Assembly (NCBI GenBank): GCA_013407085.1
Contig: JACCGJ010024136.1
Coordinates: 1 to 64,000 of the forward strand
Direction: 5' to 3'
Source of the DNA: Atriophallophorus winterbourni
Lineage: Eukaryota > Platyhelminthes > Trematoda > Plagiorchiida > Microphallidae
Length of the DNA: 64,000 bases
In this document: positions 31,451 to 40,689 of the stretch, in pieces
Layout: every line of letters starts with the position of its first letter
How positions within the stretch are numbered: the stretch's first letter is position 1
Notes under the pieces: model-generated
What the model saw: the letters and a program-made list of their open reading frames with translations, nothing else
What the model was told of the DNA's origin: nothing
Databases searched by the model: none
Made by a program: the position numbers and the translations under genes

Positions 31451-31835
31451 GATTATGATAATAAACAACACCAACACTTCTCTCTCGGTCGTTCCTTATC
31501 AAATTCATATTTGGAATTGGCCAAATTGTGTATCAGTGATTGATACGCACTGGAATTGGCTGTCTGTTTCCATATTCGCTTTTTATGTACCTTTATCCTA
31601 GTACCGAATTCTCCAGATGCTACTCGTATGGATTACGCAAGCAAGTTAATCCGTCAGAAGACGTTGATCACACATGCACAAGCATGTAGTGGTTGGTGCG
31701 TCAATTTTCTTTAACTCGCCAATCTATCTTCACAAACTCAGTGACCAACACGGCCTGTGCAGTTCTCTGTCAGCATAAGAGTGGTCAGGTGGATGCAATT
31801 TTAAGCTGATCTCTGTGCCTACTGACACATTTGGT

Positions 31836-31870
31836 CTGACGTAGCTTCTGTGTCAAAAGCGAATCGTTAT
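31836..31870 (+). ncRNA. Degenerate hammerhead-like motif in R3
   Basis: CTGACGT at the position of CTGACGA in the intact PLE, and GCGAATCG in place of GAAA. The core is broken, so activity is not expected. Similar remnants lie at 41096 and 57436. Confidence 0.4.
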
Positions 31871-32534
31871 CAATAAACTGTTCTAATCTATTCATTTCAA
31901 CCTTTTATATTGAAATCTCTCCGTTTTGACTTTCAGTTCTCCTCATCATCACCGTACGTGAACCGAAGGGTGTAATCAGACTATTACTTACCAAATGGCG
32001 AGCACGACTTGGCGGAGAATTCTGACGATCAATTCAGCCAGATGACGAAACACTCTAATATTACATTGCAAACTCAGTGAACGTCAATATCTGAACACTG
32101 CTATGTAAGATGAATTATTCCTAACCGTAAATTAAGGTGGCTATGCTGAGCTAAAACATATTCCAAAAGCACCGTGAGCGTCATTTAGTGTTGGCTATTC
32201 AACACTAACGCAAATTGCAATTCGGTTTTGATGACGTGTTGTTTTTCAATGTGGACAAACTAAAAGAATTATGGGTGCAACCTCGTATCAAATATTCACG
32301 CGTTGCAAGCCGGCAGTAATTATCATCACCACATCGTGCGATTCATTCAAACTCACTTTTACTTGGCGGATTTTCCTTACGCCTCATCGCCAGGAGATTA
32401 GGTGAGTCTGAAAATTATTAACATGAACATAGTTTCACTTGATTAGTTGGTCATTCAAGGTAATACAAGGTTTCATTGGTCTAAAACGCAACAAGCTTAA
32501 CAATAGTCATGATATGGTAAAATATAAAACGTAC

Positions 32535-33060
32535 AGGGATGTGGAACTTATGCAGCGAATCTATCACCGCTCAACGAAACTAGTTCTCAGCATCCGAAAC
32601 AAACCATATAAAGAAAGGATAGCTCAACTCAATCAGTTCGATTTTCCCTATCGACGAATCAGAGGAGACCTTATCTTACTTTACAAAACATTCCATACCC
32701 CGAACCATCCCTTACAGGATTTATTCACGCGAAGGGACACGAGGAATTATCGGACCCATGAATATGTGCTGGTCGTACCCCATTCCCGCCTGAACTGTAG
32801 AAGGTATTTTTACTCTGTCCGTGTCTGTTTTTACCTGGAACGGTTTACCTCCAACCGTTGCTCACTCCACTAGCTTGCATGACTTTAAAACGAAATTAGA
32901 CGAATTTTATTGCATTATTCGTTTCCAGAACACTTATATACTGTTTAATCTATGTTCTTATATTGTTTATACACTTAAATTTCAATTTTTACCATCCTAT
33001 GGTTGTTGTTAAGCTTGTTGCTTTTTAGACCATTAAAAACCTTGAATTACCTTGAATTAC
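32535..33060 (+). mobile_element. CR1-like LINE 3' end (family C2) inserted in R3
   Basis: 5'-truncated LINE encoding LMQRIYHRSTKLVLSIRNKP, FPYRRIRGDLILLYKTFH and [20 protein letters not shown] (ORF 32439-32873), ending AGACCATTAAAAACCTTGAA with CTTGAATTAC twice. The uninterrupted R3 sequence (GTAC|ATTTATAAAAC) at 35397 and 41805 shows the empty site. Only 3-4 bases (TAC/TACA) could be a target duplication. Confidence 0.88.
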
Positions 33061-33199
33061 ATTTATAAAACAAAATAACCATTTAGAATAAACATTATAT
33101 AATTATTCGGTAAACGATTAATTCAATAAAACGTGGTCCAATTTCGTTTTATATTCATGCAAGCCAATGGTGTTGCAGATGACGCCTTCTAAAGTGCAT

Positions 33200-34165
33200 T
33201 TAATATTTCCAAATTTGTGCATAGGAGATGAGTTTTTGAATGTTTGGTTTAAAAATAAGTTGGTAAAAATCGTCCTATAAAGTTGTTGTTGCTGTTGGCC
33301 TTCTTCGATCGATGTCGACCAGGGATGTACATCACTCCCCAGCTTGCAGACGACGCCTTACACAATACCTCCAATGTCGGCGTTCAAGAGCAAGTTCTTC
33401 CCCACTCGCCGATTAATGCCAAGAGCTTTCATTTATCTTTTGCAAACGTCTTTGTACCGCAAGTGTGGTCTGCCCAATGGTCGGCTTCCTAATTGCAAAT
33501 CACCATGGAGTAGAACTTTCGGAATGCGACCATTTTCTACTCTATGTATGAAAGCACAAGCCTGATCCAGGCAAAGTGCCGCACAGTCAGAGACTGCACG
33601 TGGGCTGAGATACTGTCAGGTTGCCCATGCCTAGACAGATATGAGGGGGGAAACAGAAACAGAAATGATAGTGAGACTCCAGCGTGTAATCGCATGCAGC
33701 ACACTACCGTTGGCCAATCAATTTAGCACGATGTTAGCCGCACAGCACAGAAATGCTGCACGATTGCACATCCGTGCAATACTCTACTCTATAGACATAA
33801 CCAAGCCACCGCGGGCAGCGCTGTCGCAATAAGGTGAACGTGTTCTGTAAACCAGCTTTTGAAAGCATTTCAGCATTAGTCACTTTGTCCATCCACGATA
33901 TTTTCAAGATACGACGGATGCTTCGTAGATTGAAAGCATTTAGCTTCTGTTCGTGTCTTGCGTGGGTGGTCCAGGGTTCACCGCAGTACAGTAAATCATT
34001 TAGTACGCACGCACTGTATCCCATCATCTTTTTCTTAACAGTCAGCTTGCGGTTACCCCAAACACGAGAGTTCAATCGAAATAGAATGAAAGCTGCTTTG
34101 CTAATCCGCTTATCAATCTCCATGTCTAGCGAGAGGTATTACGCAACCGTTGAACTAAGGTGTGT
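33200..34165. repeat. Recent ~960-bp direct duplication F, copy 1
   Basis: Nearly identical to 36272-37232 (offset 3072); only a handful of differences seen. It contains the 3' third of an RTE LINE with an S1 repeat inserted in it. Confidence 0.92.
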
Positions 34166-35112
34166 GAAATGATGTACTGATTCAAGCTGACAGTTTCGAA
34201 CAGTGATGTTTGGAGGCGATACAGTCCCTTGACAAAGGAATTTGGTCTTGCTAATGCTGAATGTTAGGCCAAAGTCTTTGCATACCGACGAAAAACAGTC
34301 AATTAGCGAGTGGAGATGCTCTTGGGAGTGAACAGTGAATGCTACATCTTTGGAAAACTGTAGGTAAATGCCCTCTAGCCCCTTCCTGAAAGCGTGCTTC
34401 AGAATCAGATCAAGGAACATACGAACAACGTGGGAACAGAAACTCAGTCTCTCTTGACGCTTCTGCGAATTTTAAAGTTTTCTGAAGGGAAACCTTGAAA
34501 TAGACTGAGCTCTTCATTATTGAGTGGAACGAAATAACGAGTTTGAGGAGTTTCACGATGAAGCCTATCAGAACAAGCATTTTGAAAGTACCCTCTTTGC
34601 TGACGTAGTCGAATGCCTTAGTTGAATAAATAAAAACAGCGTATAATGACACGCGCTGTTCCCGACACTATTCTTGAAGTTGTCTCAGGGAGAGCTTCAT
34701 GTCAACAGTTGATCTTCACTTACGGAAGCTACATTGAGATTCGGCTAAAACTTGCAGCCGGATCTGTAAGACTTTAGCAAACAATTTGCCTACAACATTC
34801 CGTAATTGTTGCAGTCACCTCTATCCCCTTTATTCTCGAGAAGCGTGATGAACTTTGTGTCTCGCGTATTTTGTGGGACACACTCCTCTTGCCAGCATTG
34901 AAGAAGTAAATGGAAAAACGGTTGTAATAATGCTGCTTTACATCATTTGATGAGCTCAGGTGAAATTCCGTTGTCACCAGGTTTTCTCCCATTCGATAAG
35001 CGCTCGATTGCTCTAATGAGCTCATTAAGATTAAATTAAGTATCTAGATATTCAATAGTCGGCAACCGCTCGACATTTTCAAATACATGTGGTAAAACCG
35101 TACTGTCCCTAC
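33275..35112 (-). mobile_element. RTE-type LINE remnant with nested S1
   Basis: On the minus strand: RT start near 34995-34800 (GKPGDNGISPELIK-type text), then KAFDYVSKEGTFKMLVLIGF (motif A region), FGLTFSISKTKFLCQ, RRILKISWMDKVTNAEMLSK and LLRQRCPRWLGY. The S1 copy at 33541-33780 splits the 3' end. RT motif C and parts of B are lost. Same family as 4290-6760. Confidence 0.85.
33541..33780 (-). repeat. S1 SINE-like repeat inserted in the RTE
   Basis: Full copy from TATGAAAGCACAAGCCTG to GCACGATTGCACATCCGTGC. The RTE sequence ACTCTATG... / ...ACTCTATAGACATAAC resumes at about 33782, so ACTCTA (33539-33545 region and 33781-33787) may be the target duplication. Confidence 0.8.
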
Positions 35113-35560
35113 TGTGGAAAAACTGAAAGAATTATGTGTGCAACCTCGTATCAAATATTCACGCGTTGCAAGCCGGCAGTAATTATCATCATCACAGCGT
35201 CCGATTCATTCAAACTCACTTCTCGGATTATCTTCGCCCAAACGCATGTTCGCCAGTGTACTAGTTGTTTCTGAAAATTGATAACATGTAAATAGTTTCA
35301 CTTAGTTAGTTGGTTATTCAAGGTAATACAAGGTTTTCAATGGTCTAAAGAGCAACAAGCTTAACAATAGTCATTATATGGTAAAATATAAAACGTACAT
35401 TTATAAAACAAAATAACCAATCAGATTAAACATTATATAATTATTCGGTAAACTATTAATTCAATAAAACGTGGGGTGTGAATGACGGAAAAGCATGCAA
35501 ATGAATATTTTGTTTTGTGGTCCAATTTCGTTTTATATTCATGCAAGCCAATGGCCTGCA
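35113..35560 (+). repeat. R3 repeat, copy 2 (right part), empty of the LINE
   Basis: Starts GAAAAACTGAAAGAATTATGTG like 32260 and 57870 and continues through CAATAGTCATTATATGG and the unoccupied site at 35397-35401. Confidence 0.8.
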
Positions 35561-35705
35561 GATGACGCCTTCTAAAGTGCATTTAGAATGAGCTGTCATC
35601 GACACTCTTAGGGTTTCCATAACTATCCTGCAAACGTCTTTGCCCTGCAAGTTCGGTTCGCCCAATGGTTGACATTCTGATTTCAACTCACCAGTAAGAT
35701 CAGGA
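35560..35705 (-). repeat. RTE 3'-end scrap
   Basis: AATGAGCTGTCATCGACACTC and TATCCTGCAAACGTCTTTGCC match 41945-42035, the 3'UTR end of the RTE family. Confidence 0.6.
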
Positions 35706-35745
35706 TCCATTTCTCCACTGTTTTAAGCGCTTGCGGATCCTGATC

Positions 35746-35801
35746 TTACTGTTCATAACTGATGAGTGAAAACAGCACGAAACCGGTCGTGGGTTGTGTG
35801 T
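35746..35801 (+). ncRNA. Hammerhead ribozyme, tandem unit 1, core intact
   Basis: CTGATGA 35759-35765, stem II with three pairs (GTG/CAC, fourth pair A·G), GAAA 35779-35782, stem III CC/GG, triplet GTC to 35788. Stem I is weakened next to the core (A·G). Confidence 0.72.
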
Positions 35802-35979
35802 GACGGAAAAGCATGCAAATGAATATTTTGTTTCATGGTTATGAGTTTTACCACATTAAACATGTGTTTGCACACATGTGGTTGAACAGGTTGGTCGTAC
35901 CAGCCTTATCCAACAGTGGCATACAAGCGCTTCGTGTTTACCATTCTTCCACTGTTTCAAGCGCATGCGGATCCTGATC

Positions 35980-36035
35980 TTACTGTCCCTACCTGGTGAG
36001 TGCAAACAGTACGAAACCGCTCGCGTATTGTGTGT
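35980..36035 (+). ncRNA. Hammerhead ribozyme, tandem unit 2, mutated core
   Basis: CTGGTGA instead of CTGATGA (35993-35999), stem II with a G-U pair, GAAA 36013-36016, and stem III disturbed (CCGCTC). The change of the invariant A should abolish cleavage. Confidence 0.7.
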
Positions 36036-36055
36036 GACGTGAAAGCATGCAAATG

Positions 36056-36271
36056 TATATCATTAAATACAGTTTGAATTTTTTGTAAGAATAAATTTGA
36101 AATGGCAACCAAATATCTCATTGAATATTCTATCCATCCCATCTTATTGCATATTATTTGGTTATGTTAATATAAACTTACTCTCCATCGAAGCCAATGA
36201 ACCGGTTTTCGGTTCGTTAGAACCAACTGGACCACCTGTGAAACAACGAAGATTTCACATTTATATAGCAT
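36056..36271. repeat. R4 repeat fragment
   Basis: GAAATGGCAACCAAATATCTC ... CTATCCATCCCATCTTATT ... AATATAAACTTACTCTC matches 42778-42870 and 55138-55225. Non-coding. Confidence 0.65.
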
Positions 36272-37232
36272 TTAAGATTTCCAAGTTTGTGCATAGAAGA
36301 TGAGTTTTTGAATGTTTGGTTTAAAAATAAGTTGGTAAAAATCGTCCTATAAAGTTGTTGTTGCTGTTGGCCTTCTTCGATCGATGTCGACCAGGGATGT
36401 ACATCACTCCCCAGCTTGCAGACGACGCCTTACACAATACCTCCAATGTCGGCGTTCAAGAGCAAGTTCTTCCCCACTCGCCGATTAATGCCAAGAGCTT
36501 TCATTTATCTTTTGCAAACGTCTTTGTACCGCAAGTGTGGTCTGCCCAATGGTCGGCTTCCTAATTGCAAATCACCATGGAGTAGAACTTTCGGAATGCG
36601 ACCATTTTCTACTCTATGTATGAAAGCACAAGCCTGATCCAGGCAAAGTGCCGCACAGTCAGAGACTGCACGTGGGCTGAGATACTGTCAGGTTGCCCAT
36701 GCCTAGACAGATATGAGGGGGGAAACAGAAACAGAAATGATAGTGAGACTCCAGCGTGTAATCGCATGCAGCACACTACCGTTGGCCAATCAATTTAGCA
36801 CGATGTTAGCCGCACAGCACAGAAATGCTGCACGATTGCACATCCGTGCAATACTCTACTCTGTAGGCATAACCAAGCCACCGCGGGCAGCGCTGTCGCA
36901 ATAAGGTGAACGTGTTCTGTAAACCAGCTTTTGAAAGCATTTCAGGATTAGTCAATTTGTCCATCCACGATATTTTCAAGATACGACGGATGCTTCGTAG
37001 ATTGAAAGCATTTAGCTTCTGTTCGTGTCTTGCGTGGGTGGTCCAGGGTTCACCGCAGTACAGTAAATCATTTAGTACGCACGCACTGTATCCCATCATC
37101 TTTTTCTTAACAGTCAGCTTGCGGTTACCCCAAACACGAGAGTTCAATCGAAATAGAATGAAAGCTGCTTTGCTAATCCGCTTATCAATCTCCATGTCTA
37201 GCGAGAGGTAATACGCAACCGTTGAACTAAGG
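36272..37232. repeat. Direct duplication F, copy 2
   Basis: Near-identical partner of 33200-34165, including the S1 repeat (36613-36852) inside the RTE 3' end (36347-37232, minus strand). It stops exactly at the first base pair of the LTR (37233), so LTR insertion or recombination defines the edge. Confidence 0.92.
36613..36852 (-). repeat. S1 repeat (in duplication F, copy 2)
   Basis: Same S1 insertion as 33541-33780, duplicated along with its surroundings rather than inserted independently. Confidence 0.85.
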
Positions 37233-37457
37233 TGTTAGGAGGGCACCCCCTGTCGTGTAGACAGTGAACGAACTATCGATTAATCGACCAATCAAGATCG
37301 ATAGTGAGTTCCAATTGTGATTTTTATTCACTGTGATATTCACACATTTGCTCAATTGTGATACTCTTTGCATTCGGTAAATAGACGAGTTGAGTGACGG
37401 TTGCGTTCTCTCTGACCAAACGGGCTGGGCCAACAACAGTACAGCACAGACATAACA
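37233..37457 (+). mobile_element. LTR 1 of the gag array (Ty3/gypsy type)
   Basis: 225 bp, starts TGTTAGGAGGGCACCCCC and ends CATAACA. It is nearly identical to 38391-38615 and similar to 39548-39771. It is followed by ACTGGCGACGG, a candidate primer-binding site. Confidence 0.9.
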
Positions 37458-37475
37458 ACTGGCGACGGGAGCAAA
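37458..37475 (+). other. Candidate primer-binding site
   Basis: TGGCGACGGG begins two to three bases after the LTR; the second unit has TTGGCGACGGGGAG at 38618. TGG at this place is the usual complement of a tRNA CCA end. The tRNA species was not determined. Confidence 0.55.
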
Positions 37476-37492
37476 GAACCCAACAATTCGAA

Positions 37493-38390
37493 ATGGCAAT
37501 CACCTCAGAAGAAGTAAAATCAATACTTTAGCAAATGCAACGCCAATTCGAAGAAGCTCAAGCCCGTTTGATGCAGACACTTTTGAAAAAACTGAGTGTT
37601 ATTTATCAAGACAAGAAGACTGACGTACAAAACCCATTGGTGGATGCAATCATCAACAACATCCCCAAATTCAATTACGACCCGGAAAGCGGTCTCACCT
37701 TCGAATCTCGGTTCAAGAGATTCAAATATATTTTTCAATCAATTTTCAAAGAAATTTTCGGCGAACAGTCTTCCTTATTTAACAGACGGTATAACTGCAT
37801 GAAATTGATCAAGCAAGATTGCGATGAATTTGTAACTTATGCAGGAAAAGCATATGGTCTGCAATCAGAGAAGGATCGAGAGATTCGCACAAGACTACCG
37901 TCACTACTCGATCTAAATCCGAAAATCAACATGACGTCAATAACAACCGAATGCCAGAGGCTACTAAATTTGTCGCGTGACACTGCGCCAGTCGAACAAA
38001 ACCCCTGCCAGAATGAGCCGGTGACGTTATCAGTCAAGCAGCAAAGCAGCCGGCAGAATGATCACCGTGTCGATCAAGACACCAAACTTCCATCCCAGTT
38101 TTGCCAATGTGACGAATGGCATTTTGCGCGTTATTGCCAATTCAAGAAGCACCGATGCCAGAATTACAACAGAAAGGGGCATAACGAAAATTACTGCCGC
38201 ACAATCTATTTTAAGAGATCAGTGTTCAACGATCCCTATCCTGTCTTTGCCACCTTCAAGACCCTAGAAGTTGAACATTCAGCGGAAGAAGAGCTGCCTC
38301 AAATTAATTCCGCAGAATGCAAACCAAGAAGGTGGGCCGATCGAAGACGTGTTTCAGTAACCACACGACAACCAAGCTTAAAGGGGGAGG
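37493..38390 (+). pseudogene. gag unit 1 (CsRn1-like Ty3/gypsy), nonsense codon near the start
   Basis: A Gag-like structural protein of an LTR retrotransposon. ATG at 37493 is followed by TAG at 37529 (Pro in unit 2); the frame then stays open to 38425, inside the next LTR. It includes the conserved region VDAIINNIPKFNYDPESG and a knuckle CDEWHFARYCQFKKHRC with spacing C-x3-H-x4-C-x5-C, the C-H-C-C type described for the CsRn1 group of trematodes rather than the usual C-C-H-C. No protease, RT or integrase follows: the frame runs into a purine tract (AAAGGGGGAGG, 38380-38390) and the LTR. Confidence 0.85.
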
Positions 38391-38615
38391 TGTTAGGAGG
38401 GCACCCCCTGTCGTGTAGACAGTGAACGAACTATCGATTAATCGACCAATCAAGATCGATAGTGAGTTCCAATTGTGATTTTTATTCACTGTGATATTCA
38501 CACATTTGCTCAATTGTGATACTCTTTGCATTCGGTAAATAGACGAGTTGAGTGACGGTTGCGTTCTCTCTGACCACACGGGCTGGGCCAACAACAGTGC
38601 AGCACAGACATAACA
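38391..38615 (+). mobile_element. LTR 2, shared between the two gag units
   Basis: 225 bp with the polypurine tract AAAGGGGGAGG directly before it and a PBS-like TTGGCGACGGGG after it. It serves as 3' LTR of unit 1 and 5' LTR of unit 2. Confidence 0.9.
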
Positions 38616-38652
38616 ACTTGGCGACGGGGAGAAAAGAACCCAACAATTCGAA

Positions 38653-39477
38653 ATGGCAATCACATCAGAAGAAGTAAAACCAATACTTCCGCAACATCAA
38701 CGCCAATTCGAAGAAGCTCAAGCCCGTTTGATGCAGACACTTTCGAAAAAACTGAGTGTTATTTATCAAGACAAGAAGACTGACGTACAAAACCCATTGG
38801 TGGATGCAATCGTCAACAGCATCCCCAAATTCAATTACGACCCGGAAAGCGGTCTCACCTTCGAATCTCGGTTCAAGAGATTCAAATATATTTTTCAATC
38901 AATTTTCAAAGAAATTTTCGGCGAACAGTCTTCCTTATTTAACAGACGGTATAACTGCATGAAATTGATCAATCAGGATTGCGATGAATTTGTAACTTAT
39001 GCAGGAAAAGTATGTGATCTGCAATCAGAGAAGGATCAAGAGATTCGCACGAGACTACCGTCACTACTCGATCAAAATCCGAAAATCAACATGACGTCAA
39101 CAACCGAATGCCAGAGGCTACTAAATTTGAAGCGTGACACTGCGCTGGTCGAGCAAAACCCACGCCAGAATGAGCCAGTGGTGTTAGCCGTCAAGCACCA
39201 AAGTAGCCGACAGAATGATCATTGTGTCGATCAAGACAACAAGCTCCCATCCCATTTCTGCCAATGTGATGAATGGCATTTTGCGCGTTATTGCCCATTC
39301 AAGAAGCACCGATGCCAGAACTACAACAAAAAGGGGCATAACGAAGACTACTACCGCACAAACTATTTTAAGAGATCAGTGTTCAATGATCCCTATCCTG
39401 TCTTCGCCACCTTCAAGACCCCGGAAAATGGAAATTTAGCGGAAGAAGAGTCACCTAAAATTAATTCCGCGGAATGA
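38653..39477 (+). CDS. gag unit 2 (CsRn1-like Ty3/gypsy Gag), open 274-aa frame
   Basis: Complete open frame MAITSEEVKPILPQHQRQFE... to TGA at 39475. The N-terminal part is helical; the middle (VDAIVNSIPKFNYDPESG, KYIFQSIFKEIFGEQ) is shared with unit 1. The C-H-C-C knuckle CDEWHFARYCPFKKHRC lies at about residues 208-224, followed by NKKGHNEDYY, where unit 1 has a Cys. It lies between two LTRs with no pol, so it could only move with helper enzymes. A TGA replaces a TGC of unit 1. It may still be translated; expression is unknown. Confidence 0.8.
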   Translation: MAITSEEVKPILPQHQRQFEEAQARLMQTLSKKLSVIYQDKKTDVQNPLVDAIVNSIPKFNYDPESGLTFESRFKRFKYIFQSIFKEIFGEQSSLFNRRYNCMKLINQDCDEFVTYAGKVCDLQSEKDQEIRTRLPSLLDQNPKINMTSTTECQRLLNLKRDTALVEQNPRQNEPVVLAVKHQSSRQNDHCVDQDNKLPSHFCQCDEWHFARYCPFKKHRCQNYNKKGHNEDYYRTNYFKRSVFNDPYPVFATFKTPENGNLAEEESPKINSAE

Positions 39478-39547
39478 AAACCAAAAAGGTGGGCCGATCA
39501 AAGACGTGTTTTAGCAACCACACCACAACCAAACTTAAAGGGGGAGG

Positions 39548-39771
39548 TGTTAGGAGGGCGCCCCCTGTTGTATTGCCAGTGAACGAACTATTGATTAATC
39601 ACCAATGAAGATCGATTTTGAATTCAAATTATGATTTTCGTTCACTGTGATATTCACACATTCGCTCACTTGTGATACACTTTGCATTCGGTAAATAGAC
39701 GAGTTGAGTGACGGTTGCGTTCTCTCTGACCACACGGGCTGGGCCAACAACAGTGCAGCACAGACATAACA
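39548..39771 (+). mobile_element. LTR 3 of the gag array, more diverged
   Basis: 224 bp, TGTTAGGAGGGCGCCCCC to CATAACA, preceded by the purine tract AAAGGGGGAGG. It differs from LTR 1 and 2 at more sites than they do from each other. The bases outside (AAGG before LTR 1, CTTC after LTR 3) do not form a target duplication. Confidence 0.88.
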
Positions 39772-39773
39772 CT

Positions 39774-40170
39774 TCATCTTCCTCCTTTTCGAGCATCATG
39801 TGCCGAATGTTCAACTTCGTCGAAATTTGTTCCTACTGTCCTCGCCTGTGGAACACGAAAACTGTGCTGAATGATGATCAGTGTAATTGGGTAAACGTAC
39901 GAAACAATACAGTTCACTAACGTCTTCCCAAGTAAAGTTTCGTTAATATGACATTCAACTCAGTATTACCCTTGACCAGCTGTGAAACTTAATTGAGGTA
40001 ATTCAATTCAAAGGTGCTCAAAGTTTTAATAGTCCAAAAAGCAAATATTTTAGTAACCATAGCTTAAAGTATCGGGGATGCACAGAAACAACAATATTGT
40101 TTTGTCAATATGGAAAGTTAGCTTTGGTATTAATGTGTGGTGTTGGATTTGGTCAACATATACTTGTCAA
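39774..40170 (+). repeat. Direct duplication D, copy 2: empty site of the PLE
   Basis: Same order as 22897-23186 joined to 24862-25010, with a single TAACCATAG (40054-40062). This is the locus without the PLE. Confidence 0.9.
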
Positions 40171-40600
40171 TGTAGATAATGACGAATAAGACTAGATGTT
40201 CGTTATTGGCGCTACATAAAGTGTCCTAATATTTTTCATGTTACTCTGAATAGGATGATTAGATACGCGTTGGCTATGAAACTTTGGAAATCATAAGTAG
40301 TGACGTTAATCTCTGCAAAAAGTGCCTTCCAGATGGAGAGATTCGTATAACAAACGCCGGTCGGAATGCGATCAACAAGGTGGTTGGAATGGACATCTCC
40401 CATTAATAAATTGGAAAACGTTTGTGACCAATCAGGGGACCATATCAAAGTAAACAAAAGTCTAAAATGCATCAGTTTGTGCAGACTATTACGAACGTTT
40501 CGCTTCTGGCATATATGCTATGTCAAACCAAGGGTGTCAGTAGGAACAAAGATCAGGTTCAAAGTGCATTCAGCGGACCAATTCATGTACATGCAATGTT
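40165..40600 (+). repeat. Direct duplication E, copy 2
   Basis: Matches 26530-26990 (GATGTTCGTTATTGGCGCTAC, CAACAAGGTGGTTGGAATGG, GGTGTCAGTAGGAACAAAG). Confidence 0.8.
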
Positions 40601-40689
40601 AGGCGCTAAGGTTGTTAATATAGACAGGCGTAATGAAGTACGATTTATGTGCACTCGACGCAAGCAGTATAATTCTTAAATGGTTTTGG

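Larger units (their letters stand above)
31510..33190 (+). repeat. R3 repeat, copy 1 (PLE-3'-end derived), with a LINE insertion
   Basis: Ordered similarity with 40690-41930 and 56985-58125: CAGTGATTGATACGCACTGG, CATGTAGTGGTTGGTGCGTC, CAGTTCTCTGTCAGCATAAG, GGTCTGACGTAGCTTCTGTG. The middle matches the PLE 3' region, so R3 is probably the 3' end of a second PLE subfamily or a non-autonomous derivative. A LINE end is inserted at 32535-33060. Confidence 0.8.
35720..36055 (+). repeat. Tandem pair of hammerhead repeat units, 234-bp period
   Basis: Two copies of TCCACTGTTT-AAGCGC-TGCGGATCCTGATCTTACTG + ribozyme + GCATGCAAATG lie with cores 234 bases apart (35759 and 35993). The part between the cores (35835-35950) is probably the rest of the unit. 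A tandem arrangement is the form in which such ribozymes can release unit-length RNA. Confidence 0.78.

Noticed and set aside
35695..35832. Possible CRISPR-like or satellite array because of two close repeated units
   Set aside because: Only two units with long non-identical spacer and a ribozyme inside; the genome is eukaryotic.
37233..39771. Reading the gag array as an endogenous retrovirus
   Set aside because: No pol or env is present, and the C-H-C-C knuckle and fluke-like context fit a Ty3/gypsy retrotransposon.
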